Below are positions 16,427 to 25,008 of a DNA stretch of 41,715 nt, one piece after another. The notes under the pieces are model-generated. The model saw only the letters and a program-made list of their open reading frames with translations, did no database searches and was not told the DNA's origin. The translations under genes were made by a program, and so were the position numbers. The stretch is taken from positions 1 to 41,715 of the forward strand of contig NZ_MWVJ01000070.1 of NCBI RefSeq assembly GCF_002087335.1, written 5' to 3'. How positions within the stretch are numbered: the first letter of the stretch is position 1; each line of letters starts with the position of its first letter. This stretch comes from Pseudophaeobacter leonis (lineage in GTDB: Bacteria; Pseudomonadota; Alphaproteobacteria; Rhodobacterales; Rhodobacteraceae).

Positions 16427-17689
16427 ATGCCGCTTCTGAAATCCTGGGTTGCCTCGGCAAATGACGCCGCGCAGCCTTTTCCGCTGAACAACCTGCCCTA
16501 TGGGGTGTTCTCCACTGCCGACAGCGATCCGCGCTGTGGGGTGGCGATTGGCGATATGATCCTGGATTGCCAGGCCGCCGAAGAAGCAGGCCTGTTGCAG
16601 CTGGTGGACTATCCGCTGTTTGAAATGCCCTTTTGGAACGAGATGATGGAAGAAGGCCCTGCCGTCTGGGCCGCGCTGCGCGCACGTCTTACGGCGTTGC
16701 TGAGCGAAGGGGCTGCCGAGCAGGCCAAGGTTGAGGCGCTGCTGACACCGCAGGCGGATGCCGAGCTGCACATGCCGCTGGCGGTTGCGGAATACACCGA
16801 CTTTTATGCCGGTATGCAGCACGCCAAAAACATGGGCGCAATTCTGCGCGGATCACCCGATCTGCCCGCCAACTGGCTGCATATCCCTATTGGCTATAAT
16901 GGTCGTGCCTCCTCGGTGGTGGTGTCCGGCACCGAAATCCACCGCCCCAATGGCCAGACCAAGGCGCCCGACGCCAACACCCCCTCGTTTGGCCCCAGCA
17001 AGCGGCTGGATATCGAGCTGGAAATGGGCGCCATCGTTGGCACCGGATCCGAGTTTGGTCAGCCCATCACGGTTGATGAAGCCGACGCCATGATCTTTGG
17101 CTATGTGCTGCTCAATGACTGGTCCGCCCGCGACATTCAGGGCTGGGAATACCAGCCGTTGGGACCGTTTCAGGGCAAGGCCTTTGGCACCTCGATCTCT
17201 CCCTGGATCGTCACCGCCGCCGCACTGGAAGGTTTTCGCGCCCCGACGCCTGCGCGCGAGCGCGCGCTGCTGCCCTATCTCGATGGCACCAAGGACGGGT
17301 TGTACAATATCGAGCTGGAAGTGCTGATGCAGCCCGAAGGCGCTGCAACCGCGACCTCGCTGTCAAAGACCAACTACAGCCGGATGTATTACTCGGCTGC
17401 TGAACAGCTGTGTCACCATGCGATTGGCGGCTGCGAGATGAACACTGGTGATTTGTTGGGCTCGGGCACCATTTCCGGCGCGGACCGCTCTGAGTTTGGC
17501 TCGCTCATGGAGCTGAGCTGGGCGGGGCGTGAGCCCTTTACGCTCGACACGGGTGAGAGCCGTGGCTTTATCGAGGATGGCGACACCCTGACCCTGCGTG
17601 GCAATGCCCGTGGCGATGGCTTCACCATCGGCTTTGGCGACTGCTCCGGCAAGATCCTGCCCGCCAAGACCTGGCCCGCAGCGAACTGA
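16427..17689 (+). CDS. fahA: Fumarylacetoacetase
   Basis: Hydrolyses fumarylacetoacetate to fumarate and acetoacetate, the last step of the homogentisate route. 420 residues with the N-terminal SH3-like domain (PYGVFSTADSDPRCGVAIGD) and the FAH barrel: ASSVVVSGTEIHRPNGQ, the metal-binding ELEMGAIVG, LLNDWSARDIQGWEYQPLG and FQGKAFGTSISPW, and a late GDLLGSGTISG. GGAGG lies 6 bases before ATG 16427. Intact. Corresponds to HmgB in pseudomonad nomenclature. Confidence 0.97.
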   Translation: MPLLKSWVASANDAAQPFPLNNLPYGVFSTADSDPRCGVAIGDMILDCQAAEEAGLLQLVDYPLFEMPFWNEMMEEGPAVWAALRARLTALLSEGAAEQAKVEALLTPQADAELHMPLAVAEYTDFYAGMQHAKNMGAILRGSPDLPANWLHIPIGYNGRASSVVVSGTEIHRPNGQTKAPDANTPSFGPSKRLDIELEMGAIVGTGSEFGQPITVDEADAMIFGYVLLNDWSARDIQGWEYQPLGPFQGKAFGTSISPWIVTAAALEGFRAPTPARERALLPYLDGTKDGLYNIELEVLMQPEGAATATSLSKTNYSRMYYSAAEQLCHHAIGGCEMNTGDLLGSGTISGADRSEFGSLMELSWAGREPFTLDTGESRGFIEDGDTLTLRGNARGDGFTIGFGDCSGKILPAKTWPAAN

Positions 17690-17761
17690 CGGCGCAGCCT
17701 TACAGACAGATTGTCAGCGGCGGAGCTCTTCGCCCCTGACCCCGGACAAAAGGATAGAGAC

Positions 17762-18712
17762 ATGGCCAAGGCATTTGCGTCCCAAGGGGACATGAGCGAA
17801 AAGAAAATCACTTTCGACGAGATCGGCAAGGACATCTATGCCTTCACCGCCGAGGGCGATCCCAACTCTGGCGTCCTCATCGGCGACGAGAGCGTCATGA
17901 TCATCGAGGCCCAGGCCACACCGCGTCTTGCCAACAAGGTGATCGAATGCGTGCGTTCCGTCACAGATAAGCCGATCAGCCATGTTGCGCGGCCCCACTA
18001 TCACGCGGTGCGCGTGCTGGGCGCCTCGGCCTTTGGCGCCGGTCAGGTGATCATGGGCGACACGGCCCGGGCCATGGTTGTGGAGCGCGGCCAGGAAGAC
18101 TGGGACAGCGAATTCCAGCGCTTTCCCCGCCTGTTTTAAGGCCACGAGAGCATCCCCGGCCTCACCTATCCCACCACCACCTTTAGCGAAGACATGACCG
18201 TCTATCTTGGCAACCGCCGCGTTGATCTGATGCATCTGGGCCGCGCCCATACCGCGGGTGACATCGTCATTCATGTGCCGGATGAAAACGTCATGTTCAC
18301 CGGCGACATTGTCGAGTACCACTCGGCCTGCTATTGCGGCGACGGTCATTTCGCCGATTGGGGCGAGACACTGGTCGCCATCAAATCCTTTGACGTCGAC
18401 GCCATTGCGCCTGGTCGCGGGGATGCGCTGATTGGCAAGGAAATGGTCAATGACGCCATTGAAAACACCCGCGATTTTGTTGAAAGCACCTATCGCCCCG
18501 CCGCGCGGGTTGCCGCCCGTAATGGCACCCTGAAAGAGGCCTGGGACGCGGTGCGCGCCGAGTGCGATCCCAAGTTCAAAGACTATGCCATCTACGAGCA
18601 CTGCCTGCCCTTTAACGTGGCACGCGCCTTTGATGAGGCCCGCGGCATCGACACGCCCCGCATCTGGACAGCCGAGCGCGATCTGGAAATGTGGGCCGCA
18701 TTGCAGGGATAA
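17762..18712 (+). pseudogene. Metallo-beta-lactamase-fold hydrolase in the homogentisate cluster, interrupted by in-frame TAA
   Basis: ATG 17762 follows AAAGGA. The frame runs to FQRFPRLF, meets TAA at 18137-18139 (codon 126) and continues in the same frame as GHESIPGLTYPTTTFSED to 18712, so without the stop it would be 316 residues. MBL-fold features: DESVMIIEAQATP strand, HYHAVR at 79-84 in the place of HxHxDH, GRAHTAGDIVIHVPD and FTGDIV (metal His and Asp). The Asp and second His of the metal motif are replaced by Val and Arg, which I believe is usual in this subfamily. Its place between fahA and the FAD monooxygenase suggests a part in aromatic catabolism, such as thioester or ester hydrolysis, but the substrate is unknown. 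Confidence 0.8.
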
Positions 18713-18873
18713 GGCCCGTCTCACCTCCTCTCTGTGAGAGGGGGCAGGCGCGAGCAGCTGGTGCCCGGTTTGAAGGGCAAAGCCTGCTTCTGCCCAACCA
18801 GACGGCCAATCGTAGGGCGCCTTGATCCAGATCGTGCCGCCCCGCACCAACATGTGAGACGATCATACCATCC

Positions 18874-18898
18874 TCCCGGCAGGCCTGACTTGCCGGGA
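18874..18898. promoter_or_regulatory. Perfect 8-bp hairpin upstream of the FAD monooxygenase
   Basis: TCCCGGCA pairs with TGCCGGGA around a 9-base loop, in the 246-bp gap between the MBL-fold gene and the monooxygenase. There is no T-run, so it is not a standard terminator; an mRNA processing or stability element is possible. No other feature seen in the gap besides the GGGAGGAG ribosome site. Confidence 0.45.
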
Positions 18899-18958
18899 AG
18901 CAGAGAAGCTGTGCCGATCAGAAAACCCGATTTGGCACCCCCTTTGGGAGGAGACCAG

Positions 18959-20572
18959 ATGAACAAGATCTTTGAAGTCCCGATGTACCCCTATGCGCAT
19001 CACGCGGATCAGGACGCCATCAGTCCCGTGCGCCGCAAGCCGGTGGTGATTGGCGCCGGTCCCATTGGTCTGGCCGCCGGGATCGAGCTGGCACAGGACG
19101 GCGTCGAGGTGGTGATCCTCGATGAGAACGACAAGGTGAGCTTTGGCTCCCGCGCCATCTGTTTTGCCAAACGCCCGCTGGAAATCCTCGACCGGCTTGG
19201 CTGTGGTCAGCCCATGGTCGACAAGGGGGTGCTATGGAACAAGGGCAAGGTGTTCTTTGACGACCGCCAGGTCTATGATTTCAACCTGCAGCCAGAAGAG
19301 GGGCATCAGCGCCCGGCCTTTATCAATCTGCAGCAGTACTATTTCGAAGAATATCTGGTGAACCGGGTGCGCGCGTTGCAGGAACAGGGGGCGCCGATCG
19401 AGATCCGGGGCCGCAACAAGGTTTCGGCCATTGGCACCCACCCCGATCACGTCACCCTGGAGATCGACACGCCCGAGGGCTCGTATAACCTTGAGGCGGA
19501 CTGGCTGGTCGCCTGCGACGGGGCAGGCTCTCCCACCCGCCGGATGTTGGGGCTCGATTTTGTTGGCCGCGTGTTTGAAGACAATTTCCTGATTGCCGAT
19601 GTGGTGATGGAGGCGGATTTCCCGACCGAGCGCTGGTTCTGGTTTGACCCACCCTTCAACAAGGGCCAGTCTGCCCTGCTGCACAAGCAGCCCGATGGGG
19701 TCTGGCGCATTGATCTGCAGCTGGGCTGGGATATCGACAAAGAGCGCGAGAAACGTCCTGAAAACGTTATCCCGCGCCTCAAGGCCATGCTGGGCGACGA
19801 TGTTGAGTTTGAGCTGGAGTGGGTGTCGATCTATACCTTCCAGTGCCGCCGCATGGAGAAATTCCGCCATGGGCGTGTGCTTTTTGCTGGCGACGCCGCG
19901 CATCAGGTCTCGCCGTTTGGGGCCCGTGGTGCCAATTCCGGCGTGCAGGACACTGACAATCTGTGCTGGAAGCTGAAACTGGTGATAGAGGGCAGCGCGC
20001 CTGAGAGCCTGCTGGACAGCTATGACACAGAGCGGGTGCAGGGCGCTGAGGAAAACATCCTCAACTCCAGCCGCTCTACCGATTTCATCACGCCAAAGTC
20101 CGAGATGAGCCGCCTGCTGCGCGACGCCGTTCTGGATCTGAGCGAGCAGCACGAATTTGCCCGCCCGCTGGTCAACTCTGGCCGCCTGTCGGTGCCCTGC
20201 ACCTATGATGGCTCGCCGCTGAATTCGGCAGATGCGCTGCAGGACGGGCCCGGCCGCACCCGGCCTGGCTCGTCTTGTCCGGATGCGCCATTGGGAGATG
20301 ACTACCTGCTGCCAAAACTGGGCAGTCGCTTCATCCTGCTGACCATTGATGCCGAGGCTCCGGATGTGATCGAGGAGGCAGGCATCACCGTCGAACGCCT
20401 GGCGCTGTCGATCAAGGATGACAGAACCCTGGCCCTGAAGGACCGCTATCTGGGCGACAACGCCAGCGGCGTCTACCTGATCCGCCCGGATCAGCATGTC
20501 GCCGCCCGTCGCCCCACATATGACGACAACCAGTTCCGCGCCGCCATTCGCCGCGCTGTTGGCAAGGAGTGA
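18959..20572 (+). CDS. FAD-dependent aromatic hydroxylase, probable 3-hydroxyphenylacetate 6-hydroxylase flavoprotein (MhaA-like)
   Basis: 537 residues, about 60 kDa. FAD-binding features of class A flavin monooxygenases: GAGPIGLAAGIELAQ near residue 31, a DG-type motif at VACDGAGSPTRRML, and GDAAHQVSPFGARGANSGVQD near 315. The C-terminal ~100 residues form a thioredoxin-like dimerisation tail as in PheA/MhpA relatives. GGGAGGAG precedes ATG 18959; the longer upstream reading lacks any family similarity. Set between homogentisate genes and overlapping a small partner gene, it matches the two-component MhaA/MhaB of Pseudomonas putida, which turns 3-hydroxyphenylacetate into homogentisate. The flavoprotein call is secure; the substrate is inferred from context. 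Confidence 0.85.
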   Translation: MNKIFEVPMYPYAHHADQDAISPVRRKPVVIGAGPIGLAAGIELAQDGVEVVILDENDKVSFGSRAICFAKRPLEILDRLGCGQPMVDKGVLWNKGKVFFDDRQVYDFNLQPEEGHQRPAFINLQQYYFEEYLVNRVRALQEQGAPIEIRGRNKVSAIGTHPDHVTLEIDTPEGSYNLEADWLVACDGAGSPTRRMLGLDFVGRVFEDNFLIADVVMEADFPTERWFWFDPPFNKGQSALLHKQPDGVWRIDLQLGWDIDKEREKRPENVIPRLKAMLGDDVEFELEWVSIYTFQCRRMEKFRHGRVLFAGDAAHQVSPFGARGANSGVQDTDNLCWKLKLVIEGSAPESLLDSYDTERVQGAEENILNSSRSTDFITPKSEMSRLLRDAVLDLSEQHEFARPLVNSGRLSVPCTYDGSPLNSADALQDGPGRTRPGSSCPDAPLGDDYLLPKLGSRFILLTIDAEAPDVIEEAGITVERLALSIKDDRTLALKDRYLGDNASGVYLIRPDQHVAARRPTYDDNQFRAAIRRAVGKE

Positions 20573-20577
20573 GCCTG

Positions 20578-20802
20578 ATGTCCAAGACCCTGACGCCTGA
20601 TGCCCTGGTTTTGGCGCCGAATATCAACGGTGCTGATGATTTCTATGCGGATCTTCTGACCGCCCACGAGGGCCGCGACAAAGCCGACAGCGACGCCTTC
20701 AATGCGCGGCTGGTGCTGGTGCTGGCCAACCACATTGGCGACCGCGCGGTGCTGAAACAGGCGCTGCCAGCAGCCGCGCTCAACAAAAATGAGACCCCGT
20801 GA
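20578..20802 (+). CDS. Small DUF2783-like protein, probable coupling partner of the monooxygenase (MhaB-like)
   Basis: 74 residues, soluble, no membrane segment, with ALVLAPNINGADDFYADLL and AFNARLVLVLANHIGD, which I recognise as DUF2783. ATG 20578 follows AAGGAG and lies 6 bp after the monooxygenase stop; a GTG at 20569 would overlap it. The pairing with a preceding FAD monooxygenase fits MhaB, the small protein needed alongside MhaA for 3-hydroxyphenylacetate hydroxylation. Its stop overlaps the maiA start by one base (TGATG). Confidence 0.8.
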   Translation: MSKTLTPDALVLAPNINGADDFYADLLTAHEGRDKADSDAFNARLVLVLANHIGDRAVLKQALPAAALNKNETP

Positions 20803-21443
20803 TGTCCGGCACTGTCCTATTTGACTACTGGCGCTCCTCCGCCAGCTACCGTTTGCGCATTGCCCTCAATCTTGCCGGTATTGAGTATCGCATGGTCACG
20901 GTCGATCTGGTCAAAGGCGAACACAAAAGCCCCGCCCATCTGGCGCGCAATCCGCAGGGCTTTGTGCCGGTGCTGGAGACCGACGGGCTGCGGCTGACGC
21001 AATCGCTGGCCATTCTGGACTACCTTGACCAGACCCGCGACCTTGGGCTGTTGCCAAAGGATCCGGCGGCGCGCGCGCAGGCACAGGCGCTGGCGCAGTC
21101 CATTGCGGTAGACCTGCATCCGGTCTGCAATCTGCAGGTGGCAAAACACGCAACCCAGCTTTCCGGAGGTGCTGAGGGCATGCCCGGCGACTGGATGCTG
21201 CATTTCATCCGCCCGGGGCTGCAGGCTTTTGACGCCCTGCTGGCGGCCTATGAGCCGACCCCGTTCTGTACTGGCGCCACAGCTGGGCTGGCCGATATTT
21301 GCCTGATGCCGCAGCTCTATAATGCCCGGCGCTGGGGGGCTGATTTCTCGGATATGCCGCGTCTTGTGGCCATCGAGGAAACCTGCGCCGCCCATCCCGC
21401 CTTTGCCAGGGCGCACCCGGATGCGGTCAACGCGACCGGCTAG
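20802..21443 (+). CDS. maiA: Maleylacetoacetate isomerase (zeta-class glutathione transferase)
   Basis: Isomerises maleylacetoacetate to fumarylacetoacetate with glutathione, linking HmgA to FahA. 213 residues with the zeta-GST active site SSASYRLRIALNL near residue 12-24, NPQGFVPVLETDG and LTQSLAILDYLDQ for the glutathione site, and an all-helical C-terminal half with LADICLMPQLYNARRW. Start ATG 20802 overlaps the previous stop. It completes the homogentisate pathway in one cluster. Corresponds to hmgC. Confidence 0.96.
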   Translation: MSGTVLFDYWRSSASYRLRIALNLAGIEYRMVTVDLVKGEHKSPAHLARNPQGFVPVLETDGLRLTQSLAILDYLDQTRDLGLLPKDPAARAQAQALAQSIAVDLHPVCNLQVAKHATQLSGGAEGMPGDWMLHFIRPGLQAFDALLAAYEPTPFCTGATAGLADICLMPQLYNARRWGADFSDMPRLVAIEETCAAHPAFARAHPDAVNATG

Positions 21444-21516
21444 AGCACGCAGATCTTGTGCTGCGCCTAAGCCAGGGGGCCCTCAGTCAGGGGGGGGTGG
21501 CAACGACCGAAAACGG

Positions 21517-22431
21517 TCAAGCATCCCCCCTAAACACCCGGCCATCGGTGACCAAAAGGCCAAAGCCGATCACCAGAAAGCCAAACAAGGCCTCCCGGCC
21601 CAGTTGCTCACCAAGAAACCCGGCACCAAGGCTGACCGCCACCGGCGGGATCAGCAGGGTGACCAGAATCAGGTTGGCAGAGCCGGCGCGGCGCAGGATC
21701 TCGAAATACATAAGATAAGCCAGCGCCGTGGACAGCACCGCCAGCGCCAGCAGCGCGCTCAAGGTTGCGAGCGGCAAATCAAAGCGCGGCATGCCGTCGC
21801 TATAGAGCGCCACTGGCAGCATCAAAACCGTACTGCCCACCAGCATCCCCAGCGCGTTCATAATGGGCGGCTGCGATGCCAGAAAGGTTTTGCCCCAGAC
21901 GCTAGCCAGCGCATAGGAAAAGGCCGCCGCCAGAGCCGCCAGCTGTGCCAGATTGCGCGGATCAAGGCTGCTCAGCGCGGCCGGTCCCATAATGATGGCG
22001 ACGCCCAAAAACCCCAGCAGCGCGCCCACCAGTTTTTGCCGCGTCAGCGGCTCATCCTTCAGCAACACACCTGCCACCACCGCGCCAAACATCGCCGTGG
22101 TGCCATTGAGGATCGAGGCAAGTCCGCTTTCGATCTGGGTCTGGCCCCAAAAGATCAATGAGAAAGGAATGGCGTTGTTCAGCGCCCCCATGCCAAAATA
22201 CGCCGCCCAGATCCTGAGGCCCCTGGGCAGCGCAATCCCTTTGGCGCGCACCACCAGATAGAGCACCGGCAGCGCCAGTGCGACGCGAAACAGGGTCACG
22301 CTCAGCGGTGGCAGGGCGCGCAAGGCCAGCTCGGCAAAGAAAAACGACCCACCCCAGACCAGGGCCGGTGCCGCCAGTAACAGGGCAGCCGTGAGATCAA
22401 TGGAGGTCGAAGGGGAGGGTGCCGCAGCCAT
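21517..22431 (-). CDS. EamA-family (DMT) transporter
   Basis: 304 residues with about ten hydrophobic helices in two homologous halves (APALVWGGSFFFAELAL in the first, SYALASVWGKTF in the second), the EamA/RhaT pattern of inner-membrane drug or metabolite exporters. ATG 22431 is preceded by AAGGA; an earlier in-frame ATG at 22455 lacks a site. Convergent with maiA across 73 bp that include a GACCG-AAAA-CGGTC hairpin overlapping this gene's stop. Substrate unknown. Confidence 0.9.
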   Translation of the reverse strand: MAAAPSPSTSIDLTAALLLAAPALVWGGSFFFAELALRALPPLSVTLFRVALALPVLYLVVRAKGIALPRGLRIWAAYFGMGALNNAIPFSLIFWGQTQIESGLASILNGTTAMFGAVVAGVLLKDEPLTRQKLVGALLGFLGVAIIMGPAALSSLDPRNLAQLAALAAAFSYALASVWGKTFLASQPPIMNALGMLVGSTVLMLPVALYSDGMPRFDLPLATLSALLALAVLSTALAYLMYFEILRRAGSANLILVTLLIPPVAVSLGAGFLGEQLGREALFGFLVIGFGLLVTDGRVFRGDA

Positions 22432-22554
22432 CACAGGGTCCTTGCAAGAATACACCGCACCCTAGACAAAAACGCGGCTGCAATGCGACCCGTTTCCTGC
22501 GCATAGCCTGCTCATCTCCTGATCATCTTCTGCTCAGATCCTGCCAACAGGGCG

Positions 22555-24729
22555 TTACATCAGGCCAGAAAGATCCGCAAAATCCCGCAGGATTTCAGCC
22601 TCAAACGATTTCAGCGAGGGCCGTGCTGCGGCAAAACTCTCGCCCAGCAGCTCAGCTTCGGGGAACAGGGCCAGCAGCTCGGCACGCGGCGCCTCACCCA
22701 TGCCCGCAAGGGTGAGGTCGCCGGGTTGGAAGCTTTCGGTCCAGGCGCCATTGGCACAGATGATCTCGTGGCGGTCAAACATCAGATGAATATAGGTGAT
22801 GCCTGTCATGCCTGTGGGCTGGACCCGCTGCACAGTCCGGTCGTTCACCAGATAGATCGCAGCCACCAGCACCTCTGACGCGCCAAACAGCATTTCCGCA
22901 TAGCCGCCGCTCACCAGCATCCGGTGCTGCGGAGAGACCAGCAGATCACAGCGCGGCAAATCCGGCCCCAGAGCGCCCGCCAGAATTCGAACCGGATAAA
23001 AAGCCGGGCGCGCCTGCAGGTCGATAACATCAAGATGGCGGGTGCCAATCCAGCGCACCACCTGAGTGCCATGATCCAAGGTCTGAATACGGTCGCCAAC
23101 CTTGATCTCTTCCACCGCCACTTCGCCCGCGTTTGTCAGGATCATCGTGCCGGGGGTGAAACAGGGCACCACATCCTCCTCGATGACCTTCTCAATATTG
23201 GTGAAGGTGAGCGTGCCTGTGACCTTGCCGTCCGTGCCAATAAAATCGACCGTCCCGGCCTCGGCGTTGTCGGCGTCATAGGTAACATTGGTCTGACCCT
23301 GGCCGCGCAGATCAAGCACATCACAATCGTCGCCGCCCTCGCCGCCGTCGACAACATCCCCCGCGCCGCCGTGGATCACGTCGCGGTCGTCTTCGCCCGA
23401 GAGCGTATCCGCCCCCTCGCCGCCGATCAGCGTATCGTCGCCCTCTTCGCCCCGGATGCTGTCGTCACCAGCCTCTCCGACAAGGGAATTGTTGCCTTCG
23501 CCGCCATGCATGCGATCATTGCCGGTGCCGCCAAACATCGTGTCGTCACCAAGGCCTGCGTACATGCGGTCATTGCCGCCGCCGCCCTCGCCGTAAAACG
23601 AGGAGTCGGCCGAGCCGCCATCCAGGGTATCTTTGCCCTCATCCAGGAAGATCCGGTCCGAGTCTTCGTTCCCCCCGATAAAGACCAGATCATTGCCGTC
23701 GCCGCCGTGCATCTCGTCATTGCCCTGACTGCCCGCCAGGGTGTCATTGCCATCGCCGCCCCAGACAGTGTCGGTGCCCTGGCTGCCGATCAGCGTGTCA
23801 TTGCCCTCTTCGCCATAGATCAGATCATCCTGATCGCGGCCAAAGACATGGTCATCTCCAGCGCCGGCATAGATCAGGTCGTTGCCATAGAGCCCTTCGA
23901 GCCGGTCGTCGCCATCGCCGCCCATCAGCGTGTCATCGCCCCAGCCACCCCGCAGGGTGTCGTCGCCCGTGCCGCCCTCGACATAGTCATTGCCGTAGCC
24001 CGCATCGATGGAGTCGTGGCCTTCACCCGCCAGAACGGTGTCGTCCCCATCCCCGGCGTCGATAAAGTCATCTTGCGAACCATCCGCCGCGTCTGCGTTG
24101 TCCACCCGGTCGCCTTCGGGATCACCAATGTAATCTGCGTCGATCAGATCATCGCCATCGGTGCCTTCAACGATGTAGTCGGGCGCCACAGGAATGCTAA
24201 AGCTAAGGTCAGAGATGCCGCCGCCGCCAGACAGGGCTGCGTCCTCGCCATTGTCATATGTGACCTGCAGCGACGAGATCGGCCCATCCAGAGCAACGCG
24301 AATATCATTGGCGGCGCTGCCGTCGCCCTCAATAGAGACGGTGCCGTCTGCATTGGTGGTCACACTTTGATGCGTCACGCCTGTCAGTGCCGCAATCACC
24401 TCATCCGCCGGGATCAGCGCCCCTGAGGCATCCAGAATGCGCAGGGTGAATTTGTCATCATGGGTGGTGCCGGAGGAGTTGACGTGCTGCAGATCAAAAC
24501 TGAGATCCCGCACGGGGTTGGAAAATTCATAGAGGGCCGTGATGGGCTCGCTCACCTCAAAGGCCCCAAACTCTGAGACATTCTGGCCTGATTGCGTGGC
24601 ATCCCAGGACGCCGCCGTAAAGGTTCCGGTGACGGTGGTGCTATTGCCCCCTTCCGAAACAGTCGTGGTGCCGCTTTCGGCACTGCTATTGACCCCGGTC
24701 AACCAAATTGCATTGTCCAAAACAGCCAT
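22555..24729 (-). CDS. RTX calcium-binding repeat protein with C-terminal Hint domain
   Basis: 724 residues, acidic, without a Sec signal. Residues 1-190 form a beta-rich N-terminal region. From about 205 to 490 there are more than twenty nonapeptide-type repeats (GGxGxDxxx, such as GGDGDDRLE, GGTGNDRMH), which form calcium-bound beta-rolls outside the cell and are typical of type I secretion substrates. A Hint domain begins at Cys523 (CFTPGTMILTNAGEVAVEEI) with DRIQTLD, SPQHRML and HLMFDRHEII, the Hint_2 pattern of self-processing domains. The protein then runs on about 60 residues to FADLSGLM. Secretion genes are not in the window. Such RTX-Hint proteins are numerous in Rhodobacteraceae; function unknown. 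Confidence 0.92.
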   Translation of the reverse strand: MAVLDNAIWLTGVNSSAESGTTTVSEGGNSTTVTGTFTAASWDATQSGQNVSEFGAFEVSEPITALYEFSNPVRDLSFDLQHVNSSGTTHDDKFTLRILDASGALIPADEVIAALTGVTHQSVTTNADGTVSIEGDGSAANDIRVALDGPISSLQVTYDNGEDAALSGGGGISDLSFSIPVAPDYIVEGTDGDDLIDADYIGDPEGDRVDNADAADGSQDDFIDAGDGDDTVLAGEGHDSIDAGYGNDYVEGGTGDDTLRGGWGDDTLMGGDGDDRLEGLYGNDLIYAGAGDDHVFGRDQDDLIYGEEGNDTLIGSQGTDTVWGGDGNDTLAGSQGNDEMHGGDGNDLVFIGGNEDSDRIFLDEGKDTLDGGSADSSFYGEGGGGNDRMYAGLGDDTMFGGTGNDRMHGGEGNNSLVGEAGDDSIRGEEGDDTLIGGEGADTLSGEDDRDVIHGGAGDVVDGGEGGDDCDVLDLRGQGQTNVTYDADNAEAGTVDFIGTDGKVTGTLTFTNIEKVIEEDVVPCFTPGTMILTNAGEVAVEEIKVGDRIQTLDHGTQVVRWIGTRHLDVIDLQARPAFYPVRILAGALGPDLPRCDLLVSPQHRMLVSGGYAEMLFGASEVLVAAIYLVNDRTVQRVQPTGMTGITYIHLMFDRHEIICANGAWTESFQPGDLTLAGMGEAPRAELLALFPEAELLGESFAAARPSLKSFEAEILRDFADLSGLM

Positions 24730-24778
24730 TCAGACCCAGTCCTTCATATGAAGGCTTTCAGCCGGAAAACCTCCTGAT

Positions 24779-24845
24779 GAGTCATCCGGAAAATTCAATT
24801 TCAATCCCTTAACTGTTGCACGCAATAACGTTAACGATTCGACTC
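24779..24845. promoter_or_regulatory. Three GANTC sites in the divergent RTX/racemase promoter region
   Basis: GAGTC at 24779-24783 and the adjacent pair GATTC 24836-24840, GACTC 24841-24845, next to the palindrome CGTTAACG. All lie within the 279-bp gap between the two divergent genes. Possible cell-cycle methylation sites; less supported than the mipZ cluster. Confidence 0.35.
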
Positions 24846-25008
24846 AACCGCGGCAAAAGCTGGGCGAAAGAGCGCCGGGGGGCCGGCAGCGCAGGATCTC
24901 AAGTGCAGGATCGTAGCAAGTCGAGGCCGATCCGTCTTGCCGCTTGCGGAGAGGGGCTGTGTCGGCAAAACTCTTGTCACAACCGCCCCCCCTGCAGGAG
25001 CCTCTGGC

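Noticed and set aside
18713..18958. Upstream extension of the FAD monooxygenase to 18734
   Set aside because: The extra 75 residues are Arg/Pro-rich and lack similarity; the GGGAGGAG site sits directly before ATG 18959.
22924..24426. 500-residue open frame antisense to the RTX gene
   Set aside because: A shadow of the repetitive GGxGxD coding; its sequence is an Ala/Val/Ile-rich mirror with no ribosome site.
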